From NCBI RefSeq assembly GCF_947179165.1, contig NC_077244.1, forward strand, positions 14,080,949 to 14,144,948: 64,000 bases of DNA, written 5' to 3'. The position numbers and the translations under genes are program-made. The notes beneath the pieces were generated by a model, which saw only the letters and a program-made list of their open reading frames with translations, ran no database searches and had not been told where the DNA came from. The first letter of the stretch is position 1; every line of letters starts with the position of its first letter. Below are positions 11,585-21,583 of the stretch, piece by piece. Origin of the DNA: Solanum dulcamara (lineage: Eukaryota > Streptophyta > Magnoliopsida > Solanales > Solanaceae).

Positions 11585-11602
11585 TCCCCGACAACGCCGC
11601 CA
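11585..11602 (-). promoter_or_regulatory. primer binding site, tRNA-Asp type
   Basis: The minus strand reads TGGCGGCGTTGTCGGGGA. From memory the plant tRNA-Asp primer site in Athila-type elements is TGGCGCCGTTGCCGGGGA, so two bases differ. Its position upstream of gag on the same strand fits the primer site next to a 5' LTR. Confidence 0.75.
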
Positions 11603-12480
11603 AAAACTTATTGCATCCAAATGCACACGCAAGTGTACGTGGTCTCAAATGTAATATAGTGATCCTTTTTAAGAGCCGGATATCAAACCCACAGGGAAAA
11701 TGCAATTACACATTAGTTAGCTTTTCGATGAATGCAATTATTCAAGTATGTTTTAAAAGAGTTGCGTTCAATTAAATTATATCCCCTTTCCATCTTTCGA
11801 CTTTCCAGTAGACAACAAATTTGTTCTAATGGTGATCAAGCATTAAAACAATCAAAAAGAGAACATAAGAGTAATCACATACAAAAACCCATTTTGAACC
11901 AAACTAAGCGAGATTTAAACCTTCATCTTATGGTTACAACGCAGTGTATAAAATGTTTACGTAAATCATTAATAACAATAAACTTGAATTCAAAATGAAA
12001 GGAAAGAAGAAAATATTACGAAAAATAGCTCTTTCTTCATCTTCCTCAATTTTTCTTCTCACAATCTGATCGAGTTTTTAATAAAATATATAAAGGTGCT
12101 ATTTATAGGACCAAAAACGCAGAATTAAAGTAGATGCACTGAAGTCCACAGCTTAGACTTGCTTTATTTCAGTGTAATTTTTCATTTCACGTGTTGACTG
12201 AAAATTGCTCTATACAGAACCAGGTGCATACCTGGCGTGGACCTTATTGTCTCGATGAATCAACTCCAAAACTTAGAATTAAATCTCTAGGTCCAAGTGC
12301 ACGACGCAGACATGCATTTTTTAGTGTATTGTTTTTTATCTTTTGCTCCCAATCTCTCCTTTGAGATCCACTTTCAATCCAATCATGATTTGAATGTCCA
12401 TTTTTACTCAATTAACCCTGAAAGTGTCTAATCATGTTGGTTGATTATAACAATACAAAATATGAAAAATATAAACTAAA
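11603..12480 (-). mobile_element. putative 5' LTR of the Athila-type element
   Basis: By position this should be the 5' LTR, since the primer site abuts it. On the minus strand it holds TATAAATA (12107-12100) followed by an A-rich leader, and upstream the degenerate palindrome CCAGGTGCATACCTGG (12231-12246). I could not find its far end or a matching 3' LTR in the window, so the upper limit is approximate. The plus-strand frame 11732-11998 is a shadow. Confidence 0.45.
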
Positions 12481-13160
12481 CTATAGGAATTTGCTCTCAC
12501 TTTGACTAATGATTTATGGGTTTTATGTTCTATTGGGCACATAAGTGTACCCAAGATCACTTATTAAAATCATCATCTTCATCATCAGGGGTACTTACAA
12601 CTGATGGAGAAGTTTTAGGAGTGTTGTTCACTCTAGGAGATAGTTCCTCACAAAAAGAAAGATTAGCATTACCTGGTTCTTCTTCTGAGAAGGAAGGTAT
12701 AATTTTGTTCTTTATGGTTGCAAGATTTTCTGCAGCCATGTTTTCAACTACCAACTCTTCACTCATAGCAAGAATGTTGGACTCTGTTCCTCATATTTCT
12801 GGAAGATATCCTTCGCAATGTTACTCTGTAATCTCATTCGAAGACATACCCAGTATAGATAATGATTAATAAGTTTCAAAGGCGAATTTGGGCTGAATAA
12901 GCCCATCAGGTGATAGGTTTTGGGGTACATTCAAGACCAGAGTAGAGAAAATAATAGGAAACTCTTGTTCATTAGTTTGAATGGGTGATTCAAGAATAGG
13001 GTTCTCTGATAATTCATTTGCAGGAGGGTTTGGAGGTAGAGCAGAAGATGATGAAATGTCAGAAGTTTTAGGAAATATAGTAGGATCAATATCTTAAAAT
13101 ACATGAGCATATCCTAAATGGTCAAACTTAGGTTAGACATCTTGAATACAGAGGACAAAG
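12481..13160 (-). pseudogene. unidentified retroelement ORF remnant
   Basis: One minus-strand frame gives a low-complexity, Ser/Pro/Glu-rich stretch: PTIFPKTSDISSSSALPPNP, later MSEELVVENMAAENLATIKN, then STPDDEDDDFNK and a stop at about 12557. Several stops interrupt it. It lies downstream of the copia gag remnant on the same strand and may be an extra ORF of that element. The family is not recognised. The plus-strand frame at 12516-12869 is its antisense shadow. Confidence 0.35.
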
Positions 13161-13890
13161 ACAAAGAAATACAGTTTTTGTGAGACGGAGTGAATTTCTT
13201 AGGACAAGTTAGGTTTGATTTAAAGAAGGTAAGGTTATATAAAAGAAAGGAAAATTGGTGTATCAGGTCCCTTCAAAAGAGTCATGAAGTTTGAGTTTTA
13301 ATTATGGGACAACATTCAGATGACATATAACTGACACATGGCAATCACAATGGTTCACATAGTCAGTTAATAAGCAGTGTAAGGAAATACTAACCTTGTA
13401 GCAGGACCAGGTCCCTTTTTAGTGTTGCAAGAATGAATTTTTCAACTTTCCAATTCTCCATTCATCCAAGCTTACTTCTCATGAGTGTACACCTCAATAG
13501 GTACATAAATGACTTTCATAAATAAGGCAATGCTAAGTTTAGAGATACTTGCATCCTGATCATAGTCAAGTAGGGTTGTAAGCAAATGAAACACCTTCTC
13601 CTTAACCTGTCCTTGAATGAGATGAAGCCTTTTATACTCCGTGTTCACATCTTCAACATAAAACCAATACTGGCTTACACATCACTCACTTCTCTACACA
13701 TAAATTAATTGTTAAGCTTGGGAATCCATTTCAAATGGAGTCCCAGTAGTCAGATAATGGCATATTCACGAAATTTCTTGTCTAGTGTGGCCAAATAATT
13801 TTCCTCATAATACCTTTATGTACGAAGTTAGGACCAGGTCCTCTGTTCTATTTTGACTTTTGTTTAAGGTAGTTTGAGAAAACTTCTTGA
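13161..13890 (-). other. decayed copia linker
   Basis: No long frame. On the minus strand, MPLSDYWDS near 13770-13740 resembles the segment after the gag knuckle in SIRE-like copia elements. TTTATATAACC near 13240 is TATA-like. Typical pol domains (integrase, RT) are absent, so the copia element is deleted after gag. Confidence 0.4.
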
Positions 13891-14180
13891 GAGCTCTTCC
13901 AGGCAGAACACTCTTCCTTCAGATGGCCATTTCTTCCACAATGGAAACACAAACGATTATCAGGTATCGAAAAATATTTGGTGTGAGGATTTTAAGGAGG
14001 ATTGATGTTCAGGCATTCTAATCCTCTTCCACCATTATGCTCTTGACTTGTGATATTTTCAAGCATCTTAGATGAAGCAGTCCATTTCAAGGATTTTCTC
14101 AGCTATTCCTTTGCCTGAATGAGATCTCCTTCTAGTTGAATGTTTCTTTCAAGAGACATGGCTATCTTTACATCAGCTTC
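13891..14180 (-). pseudogene. copia gag C-terminus, second zinc knuckle
   Basis: An intact CX2CX4HX4C knuckle, CFHCGRNGHLKEEC, is encoded at 13949-13908 and followed by SAWKSSQEVF. Upstream is LRKSLKWTASSKMLENITSQ, a block I associate with SIRE-like copia gag in Solanaceae. Stops interrupt the frame on both sides. It would bind element RNA in a live copy. Confidence 0.7.
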
Positions 14181-14198
14181 ATTCAATTTTTCTTCAAG

Positions 14199-14909
14199 TT
14201 AAAGCTGCAAATTATCAGCTTCACCTTTTCCATTTAAGCACTTCATGTTGAATATTCGAACCTTATGATTGAGCTCGGCATTATCAGCCATTAGTACCAT
14301 AATATGCTCCTCTAGATCAGATAACTTCAGTTCAGCTTCATTCAACTTTTCTTCAAGCTCAACCTCTTTATTCTTGACTTCAGTGTTGCACCTTTTACTA
14401 CTATTATTCAGCTTCTTGAATTCAATCTCAAACCCTACTTTATCAGCCACTAAGACCATTATCTACTATTCCAAGTCATATATCTTCATCTCAGCCTCTT
14501 TGAACTTTCCTTCAATTTCACCTTGTATTCTTCTTGCTTTATTCTGGGAACTTTCACTACTTTTGTTCAAATTATTGAGCTTTAGATCAAGTTCCACATT
14601 GTTACTTATCAGGACCTTGATTTACTCTTCCAGATCTATGATTTGAGATACTAGAGCAAGTTTTTCATCTTGAAAAATATCAATAGTGTTATTCATCATG
14701 TCCTTCTTATTTGTCAACTCAGTGACTGAGTCAATCAACACTGCTGCTAAGCTTCTTTGTTTTTTAGCAGAGTAGATATATATATTTTGTCTAAGATCAG
14801 CAAGTGTTACTTCTGTTTCATCATCAGCATCACCTTCTTCATTATCTAACTGCGCCATAAATGCAAATAGTGAATCAAAGATTTCTTCATTATATTTTAA
14901 GGCCACCAT
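14199..14909 (-). pseudogene. copia gag coiled-coil region
   Basis: A Lys/Glu/Leu-rich heptad region between the two gag knuckles. It opens with ALKYNEEIFDSLFAFMAQLD, passes VTLADLRQN and LAAVLIDSVTEL, and then repeats a module three times: LEEKLNEAELKLSDLEEHI (about 14345-14280), a diverged copy GKFKEAEMKIYDLE (14510-14470), and LEEKLNEADVKIAMSLE (about 14200-14150). Two stops lie between the open runs. Such long coiled coils fit SIRE-like copia gag; the role is presumably particle assembly. Confidence 0.7.
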
Positions 14910-15061
14910 AGAGGCATCTTCTGGATGAGCGGACTCTTTAGAATTGCTTGAGGAGTTTCCCTAAACAGCAAGAGCCCTTTTTATGACATAATCATCTTTA
15001 ACCTTTCTTTCTTTCTTATCAGGTACCATGTCCCTTCTTTTTCAATCTCCATTCTTGATAA

Positions 15062-15605
15062 ATTTCTTGCAGTCTACCTTATCCATTGGATAATCTATAA
15101 TGAAGTGTCCTTTCTTGACACATTGGTGACACAGGTCTGTGACATTGGCAAATCGACTAGAATTACCTTTCTTGACGAAACCTCCATTCCTTCTCACAAT
15201 CTTATGAAATCTCTCAGTCAAATATGTTATTTCTTCATCCTCAACTGAGAGTTCATTTAAAGCACCTTTAAGAGCAAGAGTTTTCTCCTGCTTTGTCTCC
15301 TTCTTCAGACTATCCTAAGCTCAATTTAGTTCATATGTTTGGAGACTTCCAATCAATGCATCCACTATATTAACCTTCAGGTCCTTCACTTCAGTTCTTA
15401 CATCCACTTTGCTAGCCCATGACTTGGGAAGAATCCTCAGAAACTTCCTCACCTATTTTCTAGGATGATCATGTTCACCAAGACTTTGAAGCTCATTGAT
15501 AATGGAATAGAACTTGGTGTGCATATCATAGATAGACTATCTCTCTTGGGATCGACCCTAACATTCATTAGGTTCTATATTTGATTAAGGATAGCTTTAT
15601 ACTTC
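15062..15605 (-). pseudogene. copia gag N-terminal UBN2 domain, copy 1
   Basis: Minus-strand UBN2-type gag: YSIINELQSLGEHDHPRK, VRKFLRILPKSWASKVDVRT and VDALIGSLQTYELN, then a first zinc knuckle CHQCVKKGHFIIDY whose last Cys is Tyr. Stops follow DHPRK and TYELN. It continues into the coiled-coil region at lower coordinates, so this copy keeps the ancestral arrangement. At about 15605 the gag is cut by unrelated LTR-like sequence. It forms the left edge of the duplicated block. Confidence 0.75.
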
Positions 15606-16809
15606 TTTAGGGACATGTAGTTTGAGCATATCACCATTATTGCTTTTGTCTCATCACTCTTTTGAGGCCAGAGGTGATGCCGCCTCTCCTCTCCATCTCT
15701 GTCACCCTCTCTCCCTGTCACACTATTCCTCTATCCCCACTGCCCCAAAAATGACCAACAGACCCCTTACGATTTGTACAAGAAAAGCTCCGAGACAATC
15801 ATCATGGTTGAAGCCAGATTAGCTAAGTATGCGAGGTCAGAGTATTTTGGTAAAGACAGATACTTATAGATCCATCTGGTTATGATATTTTTCTAGTTTG
15901 TCTATTATACTCATCTTTTCATTTCTTTATTCTTCAAATGTATTGTTAGATAAAAATATTGTAATGACTCTGAAGGCCAGTTTTGGCATTTTTGATAAAA
16001 TTATTATTTTACCCCTCCCGTTAGTTTCTCCGAATCACTTTTTTATGGGTCTGAAAGTTAGTTTTTGGAAAGCTTGTGAAAATTTGAGGTTTTGCTTGAG
16101 AAATGGATTCTAAAGGCTTAAGTTGTCAAAATTTGAATTTTAGAGTCATTCAGAGTTTTGAGTCTCAGAATGGAATTTCATTGATTCCTTCAATTTTGGA
16201 ATGTGGAAATTGGTCTAGGAGAATTGTCAGAATCAGATTTGGTGTTATAACGTGGAATTTAGGTCTGAAGTTGGAAATTTAGTTAAAGTTGGTTCAAGTT
16301 TTACTTTTGTCAATATTTAAAGTTTGGGTGCTTAGATAGGATTTCAGATGGTTCCAATGATTTCAGGAGGTGATTCTAATGCTAGAAATGACTTTGTTAT
16401 AATTTTTAGAGATCCCGAGTGTATTTTGGGTATTGCATGTGCCAGAACTAGTTTAGTTGTGACTTATCAGATTTTGGGTCAAGGTGTCCTCGAATTCAAA
16501 TTTTGATGGTTCCATTGTGTCTGGAACATCGAATTTAGTAGTTTGCATATCTGTTTTTTCTTCATGGGATTTCGATCGAAGCATGAGGGTCAATTCAGAG
16601 ACTTAGCCTTGTGAAATATTTCTATAAACTGGTGCATCCAGTTGTTCTTCAAGTTTGCGAAGAATTTCTATCGTAATTGTGATGTTCCATTATTTTTGTC
16701 TTCGCAATCGCGAGGTATTGGTCGCGATCAGGATGAAGCGAGGGCCTGACCTTCGCAATCGTGATGTAAGTGGGTTGCAATCGCGAAGAGATTGGTCACT
16801 TCTGCAGGT

Positions 16810-17056
16810 GGTTCAAGTGTATGATTATCTACACCTTGGTTCAAGTCCTTGGTTACTATCAAACCTCAGTTCAAGTCCTTGGTCTCTTTTACACATGGTT
16901 CAAGCCCATGATTATCCACACCTTGGTTCAAGTCCTTGGTTACTATAAAATATTGGTTCAAGTCCCTAATCCTCTCATTATTCTTTGGTCCAAGTCCTTA
17001 ACTATTTTTCATCTTTGGTTAAAGCTTCTTGTTAAAAAAAGGCCTAGTTCAAGTCC
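16810..17056 (+). repeat. 30-bp minisatellite of GGTTCAAGTCC, copy 1
   Basis: Nine degenerate units, centred on GGTTCAAGTCC, start at 16810, 16838, 16868, 16897, 16925, 16955, 16987, 17017 and 17046, a spacing of 28-32 bp. Three units (16838, 16925, 16955) are exact. The core word equals a classical RNA polymerase III B-box. No matching A-box or T-run terminator order was found, so a tRNA gene is not supported. Confidence 0.85.
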
Positions 17057-17499
17057 AAGGGATTTTATAATGTTGTTGGTACTTCATCAGATTCTCTTAT
17101 TTTACTTCAACTATCTTTGTTTCTATCGGGCTTATGGGAGTCCATTAAAGTTATTACTTTTAGACTTATACACGAGCATACCCATTGGGTTTATAGGAGT
17201 CCAGTGGATTTAGCTAGCTTCTCTCCTTCTCCTTGTTTGTTGAGTACTCTCGTGTACATAAAGACATTGAGTTCTTATATCTGTCTTTAGTTGTGGTTAG
17301 TTCTCGCATTTCAGTTTACTTTTGCTTATGTTTCTCAGTCTCCCTATGATTCCTACTGGGTACTTGTTGTTTTGGTGCTAATACTTTCGTGATGCAGGTT
17401 CGAGTACAAGCTATCAATATTGATTTCGAGCTTGCTATAATCGTGACCAGAGATGAGGGTGAGCACTCAGCATTCTGGATTTACCTATTTCCCTCTTTA

Positions 17500-17509
17500 T
17501 CTCTCTCTC

Positions 17510-17562
<53 letters not shown>
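17500..17562. repeat. (TC)n(TA)n microsatellite, copy 1
   Basis: A CT run followed by a long TA run interrupted once by TACA. The equivalent in the second block (about 57026-57081) has more CT and fewer TA units and lacks the interruption, so it is length-variable since duplication. Confidence 0.95.
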
Positions 17563-17564
<2 letters not shown>

Positions 17565-17922
17565 TGCTAAGCTCGAGATTTGGATCTATTCATGGCGAGA
17601 GAGTAGTTTCGAGGTTGATGTTCCTGAAATAGTCATTTTGGAGCAAGTTGCTATTCTTCACTTTCACTTTCTTTCTCCAGATCTACTATTCAGATCCAGG
17701 TTGTTGTGAACAACATCTTGGAAATACAACATGAATAGTAACTCCGATGCGAATAGTACTCTAATGGGAACAGTGTTTTTCGATGAGAACCAGGTTCATT
17801 TCAACTGGAGTTGGTACCTCCGATTTTTATATCTTTCCATATTTATTCTTTTTCCATACACTTGTAGTTACATTGTGCTGACTTTATATCTTTGAATAAT
17901 TTATAAGTTCATACGCATTTTC

Positions 17923-20880
17923 GTGGATTTGGGTAGTGATGGTGGACTAGGGTCATATTCTTGCTCAGGGATAGGGATGGGGACGAGGGTAAGAAGGGGT
18001 AAGTGGGTTAAAGAAGCGTCTAGACTGAGAGTAGGATCTTGGAACATTGGGATGTTAACGGAAAAATCCATAGAGCTAGTTAAGATTTTAAAGAAGAGGA
18101 AAATTAATATAGCTTGTGTCCAAGAGACCATATGGGTAGGTTATAAAGCTAAGGAGATAGACGGGTATAAGCTTTGCTTCTCTGGTAGATCCAAGTATAG
18201 GAATGGGGTAGGAATTTTAGTAGACAGTGATTTAAGGGATCAGATGGTAGAGGTTAGGAAAGTCACTGATAGAATTATGTCGATTAAGGTGGTCGTGGAT
18301 AGGATCAGATTGAACATTATTAGTTCTTATGCACCGCAAGCGGGCTTAGGCGAGTAGGATAAAATGCGCTTTTGCGAGGATTTGAATGAGTTAGTGGGAG
18401 GAATACCGCCTACTGAGAAGCTTTTCGTGGGAGGGGATTTCAATGGGCATATTGGGTCTATTTTTGGAGGGTATGATGATGTGCATGAAGGCTTTGGATT
18501 CGGGGATAAAAATGGAGGAGGAGTTTCACATTTGGATTTCGCAAGAGCTTTTGGGTTGGTGATAGCCAAATTGAGTTTCCCAAAGAAGGAGGACCACTTG
18601 GTAATCTTCCGTATTTCGGTGGATACTCAAATAGATCTTTTACTTCTTAGGAAGGATGATAAAGGTCTGTGCAAAGATTATAAGGTCATTCCAAATGGCA
18701 GCCTTACAACCCAATATAAGCTCTTGGTGATGGATCTAGGGATCAAAATGATGAGTAAGAAGAGGGTTGGGGATGACCAACCTAGGATTAGATGGGAGAG
18801 TTTGACCACATCTAGTGCCTTGGAGATAGGAGAGAAATTAAAGGATATAGGGGCCTCGGATAGTAGTGGGGATGCAAGCAGTATGTGGGATAGGATGGCT
18901 AGTTGTATTAGGGTTGTAGCAAGGGAAGTGTTGGGAGTCTTAACAGGTAGTCGTAGTTGGTATCGAGGGGACTGGTGGTCGAATGGAAAAGTGCAAGGGA
19001 AGGTAGAAACAAAGAAGATGGCGTATGTGAAGTTGATAGAAAGCAAAGATGAGGTGGAGAAGTCGACGAATAGGGAACTCTATAAGATAGAGAGAAAGAA
19101 GGCAAAGTCAGTGGTTTCGACGACAAAAACGGCAGATTTTGGATTTATTTATACTAAACTAGAAGAGAAAGATGGGGATAGGAAATTGTTCAGGCTAGAC
19201 AGGGTGCGGGAGAGAAGGGCACGCAATGTGGATCAACTGAAGTGCATTAAGGACGAGCATGAAAAAGTAGTGTTAGAGGAGACCCTCATTAAACAGAGAT
19301 GACAGTCTTACTTCCCTAAACTCTTCAATGAAGAAGGGGACAGAGAGATTGTGTTAGGAGATTTGAAACATACAAGGAGGCGTAATGATTTTGGGTGTTC
19401 TAGGAGTATTATAGTTAAGGAGGTTAAGGGTACTGTTCGTAGGATGCGCTGGCGAAGAGCAATCGGACCTGACAGGACTCCTAGGGAATTTTGGAAGAGC
19501 GTGAGTTTGGTAGGTTTGGATTGACTGGCTAGGTTATTTAATGACATCTTTAAGACGGAAATGATGCCCAAAGAAGGGAGGTCGAGAGTAATGATTCCTC
19601 TATACAAAAATTGGGGGATATCTAGAGCAGTAACAACTATAGAGGTATCATCCTTCTAAGCCATACTATGAAAATGTGGGAAAGAATGGTGGAGATGAGG
19701 GTGAGGAGAAGCGTGTCTATTTCAGATAACCAGTTCAGATTTATGCCAGGACACTTAACTACAGAAGCCATCAATCTTATAAGGAGACTGGTAGAGCAGT
19801 ATAGGGAGAGGAAGAGGGACTTGCATACAGTATTCATCGACCTAGAAAAGGCTTACTCTAAAGTTCCACGAGAGATACTATGGAGATGTTTGGAGGATAA
19901 AGGTGTACTTGTGGCGTATATTAGGGTAATCAAGGACATGTATGAGGGTGCCATAACCAAGGTAAGGACAGTAGGAGGGGACTCAGATCACTTCCCAGTT
20001 GTGATGGGATTGCATCAAGGATCAGCCTCTTAGTCCTTTTTTATTTGCCTTGATGATGGATGGATTAACGCAAAAAATTCAAGGTAAGGTGTCATGGTGT
20101 ATGCTTTTCGTGGATGACATATTCCTAATCGATGAGACTCACAGCGATGTTAATACTAAGTTGGAGGATTGGAGACATACCTTGGAGTCTAAAGGGTTTA
20201 AGTTAAGTAGGACCAAGATAGAGTACTTAGAGTACAGGTTCAATATGACACCTTAAGAGGTTGGCGCGGAAGTTAGGCTTAGTTACCAGGCAATCTAAAA
20301 GAAAAGTAGGTTCAAGTACCTTGGGTCTAACATGCAAGACAATGGGGAGATTGACGATGATGTCATACATCGTATTAGGGCAGAGTGGATGAAATGGAGG
20401 CTCGCTTTTGGTGTGCTATGTGACAAGAAGGTGCCACCACAACTTAAGGGAAAGTTCTTCAAAGTGGTGTTTAGACTATGTTATATGGGGCGGAGTGTTA
20501 GCCAATTAAGGTCTCTCACATTCAAAAGATAAAAGTTGCTGAGATGAGAAAGTTGAGATGGATGTATAGGCATACCAGGAGCGACAGGATTAGAAATGAG
20601 GATATTCGGGATAAGGTAGGAGTGTCCTTGGTGGAAGAAAAGATGCGAGAAATACGACTAAGATAGTTTGGGCATGTGAAGAGGAGAGACATAGATGCCC
20701 AGTGCGGATGTGTGAGAGGTTGGCCATGGATGGTTTCATAAGAGGTAGGGGTAGGCCGAAGAAATATTGGGAAGAGGTAATTAGACAGGATATGGCGCAG
20801 TTACAACTTAACGAAGACATGACCTTAGATAGGAGGGTGTAGAGGACCCACATTAGGGTAGAAGGCTAGTACATAATCTC
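17923..20880 (+). pseudogene. RTE-clade LINE ORF (EN-RT), copy 1, dead
   Basis: Single-ORF non-LTR retrotransposon of the RTE clade. The endonuclease part shows GSWNIGML, NIACVQETIWVG and GGDFNGHIG; the SDH-type histidine position reads TTQYKLLVMDL, with Tyr in place of the His I expect. The RT part shows [21 protein letters not shown] and a catalytic box FVDD (20107-20118) instead of the usual FADD. It is broken by TAG at 18355-18357, TGA at 19300-19302, a frameshift near 19612, a 1-nt insertion near 20027 and later stops. The N-terminus probably lacks its true start (the open run begins at GTG). The second copy shares most of these lesions. Confidence 0.9.
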
Positions 20881-21175
20881 GTTATTCTTCCTTATTAGTA
20901 GACGCATTAGCGCACAATAATTTCTTATGCTCTGATTTCTATTATTATCTATTACTTTCTGTACTTTGATTATTCAATTTATCTGTGTCGCTTCCGTTAT
21001 TTACTTTCCAATATCGCTTTGAACTTCTTAGCCTTATCTGACCTATTTCTATGCTTTTATTGAGATGATGATCTTTCGGAAGCAGTCGTCCTACCTTGGT
21101 AGGAGTAAGTTCTGCATACACTTTACCCTCTCTGGACCCCATATTGTGGGATTTCATTGGGTTGTTATTGTTGTC
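20881..21175 (+). mobile_element. RTE LINE 3' end with TTG tail, copy 1
   Basis: The 3' untranslated end: GTCCTACCTTGGTAGGAGTA, CTTTACCCTCTCTGGACCCC, TGTGGGATTTCATTGGGTTG and a short TTG-rich tail ending at about 21175. This is the stereotyped RTE end I recall from solanaceous genomes. I could not identify a target duplication. About 107 bp of unassigned sequence separates it from the chromovirus LTR. Confidence 0.85.
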
Positions 21176-21282
21176 TTTTGCTCTTTAAGACTGTCTGGTT
21201 TGTGTGGTCCACTTTTGGGACTTGTACTCCTTTTGTAGTAGCTCTGTGCAAGTGAATTCTAGTTTCTAAGAGGGATATTTTA

Positions 21283-21542
21283 TGTCACGACCCAATTTCT
21301 CAGGTCATGATGACACCTACTATAGCCCACTAGTAGGTAAGCCAACCTGTAACCTGGAACGAAAAGTAATGGCTTTGAGGGAAGAAACTAATCATGAATG
21401 GGAAATTTTTAACATAAGTAAAAATAGATAAGTGGAAGAAAACCAAAAACCTGATATATACAACTAAGGACCCCTCCCAGAACCTAGAGGCCACAAGTAC
21501 AGAGCTGCTACAATATAAAAGACGAGTACATGTTCCAAAGGT

Positions 21543-21583
<41 letters not shown>

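Larger units (their letters stand above)
15622..17900 (+). mobile_element. LTR fragment with CpG-motif box, copy 1
   Basis: Plus-strand LTR-like sequence related to the LTRs at 47840 and in the 3-kb units; for example ATTTTACCCCTCCCGTTAG near 16009 matches ATTTTACCCCTCCCAATAG near 48340. It has a cluster of TTCGCAATCGCGA-like words at 16700-16795, a minisatellite just after, and GCAGGTTCGAGTACAAGC near 17395 that resembles the U5 part of gypsy LTRs. Neither terminus is intact. No coding is supported; the frames through it are shadows. Confidence 0.6.

Noticed and set aside
12516..12869. 117-codon plus-strand frame
   Set aside because: It is the antisense of a minus-strand retroelement-like frame and mostly Ser-rich low complexity; no features of a gene.
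16810..16965. tRNA gene cluster from repeated B-boxes
   Set aside because: No A-box at the right distance, no cloverleaf arms and no T-run terminators.
16810..17056. CRISPR-like array (regular 30-bp repeats)
   Set aside because: Plant sequence, degenerate repeats, no unique spacers of constant length and no cas genes.
17389..17709. frames with long Tyr-Ile runs (17389, 47084, 53053, 53315)
   Set aside because: Translations of TA microsatellites.
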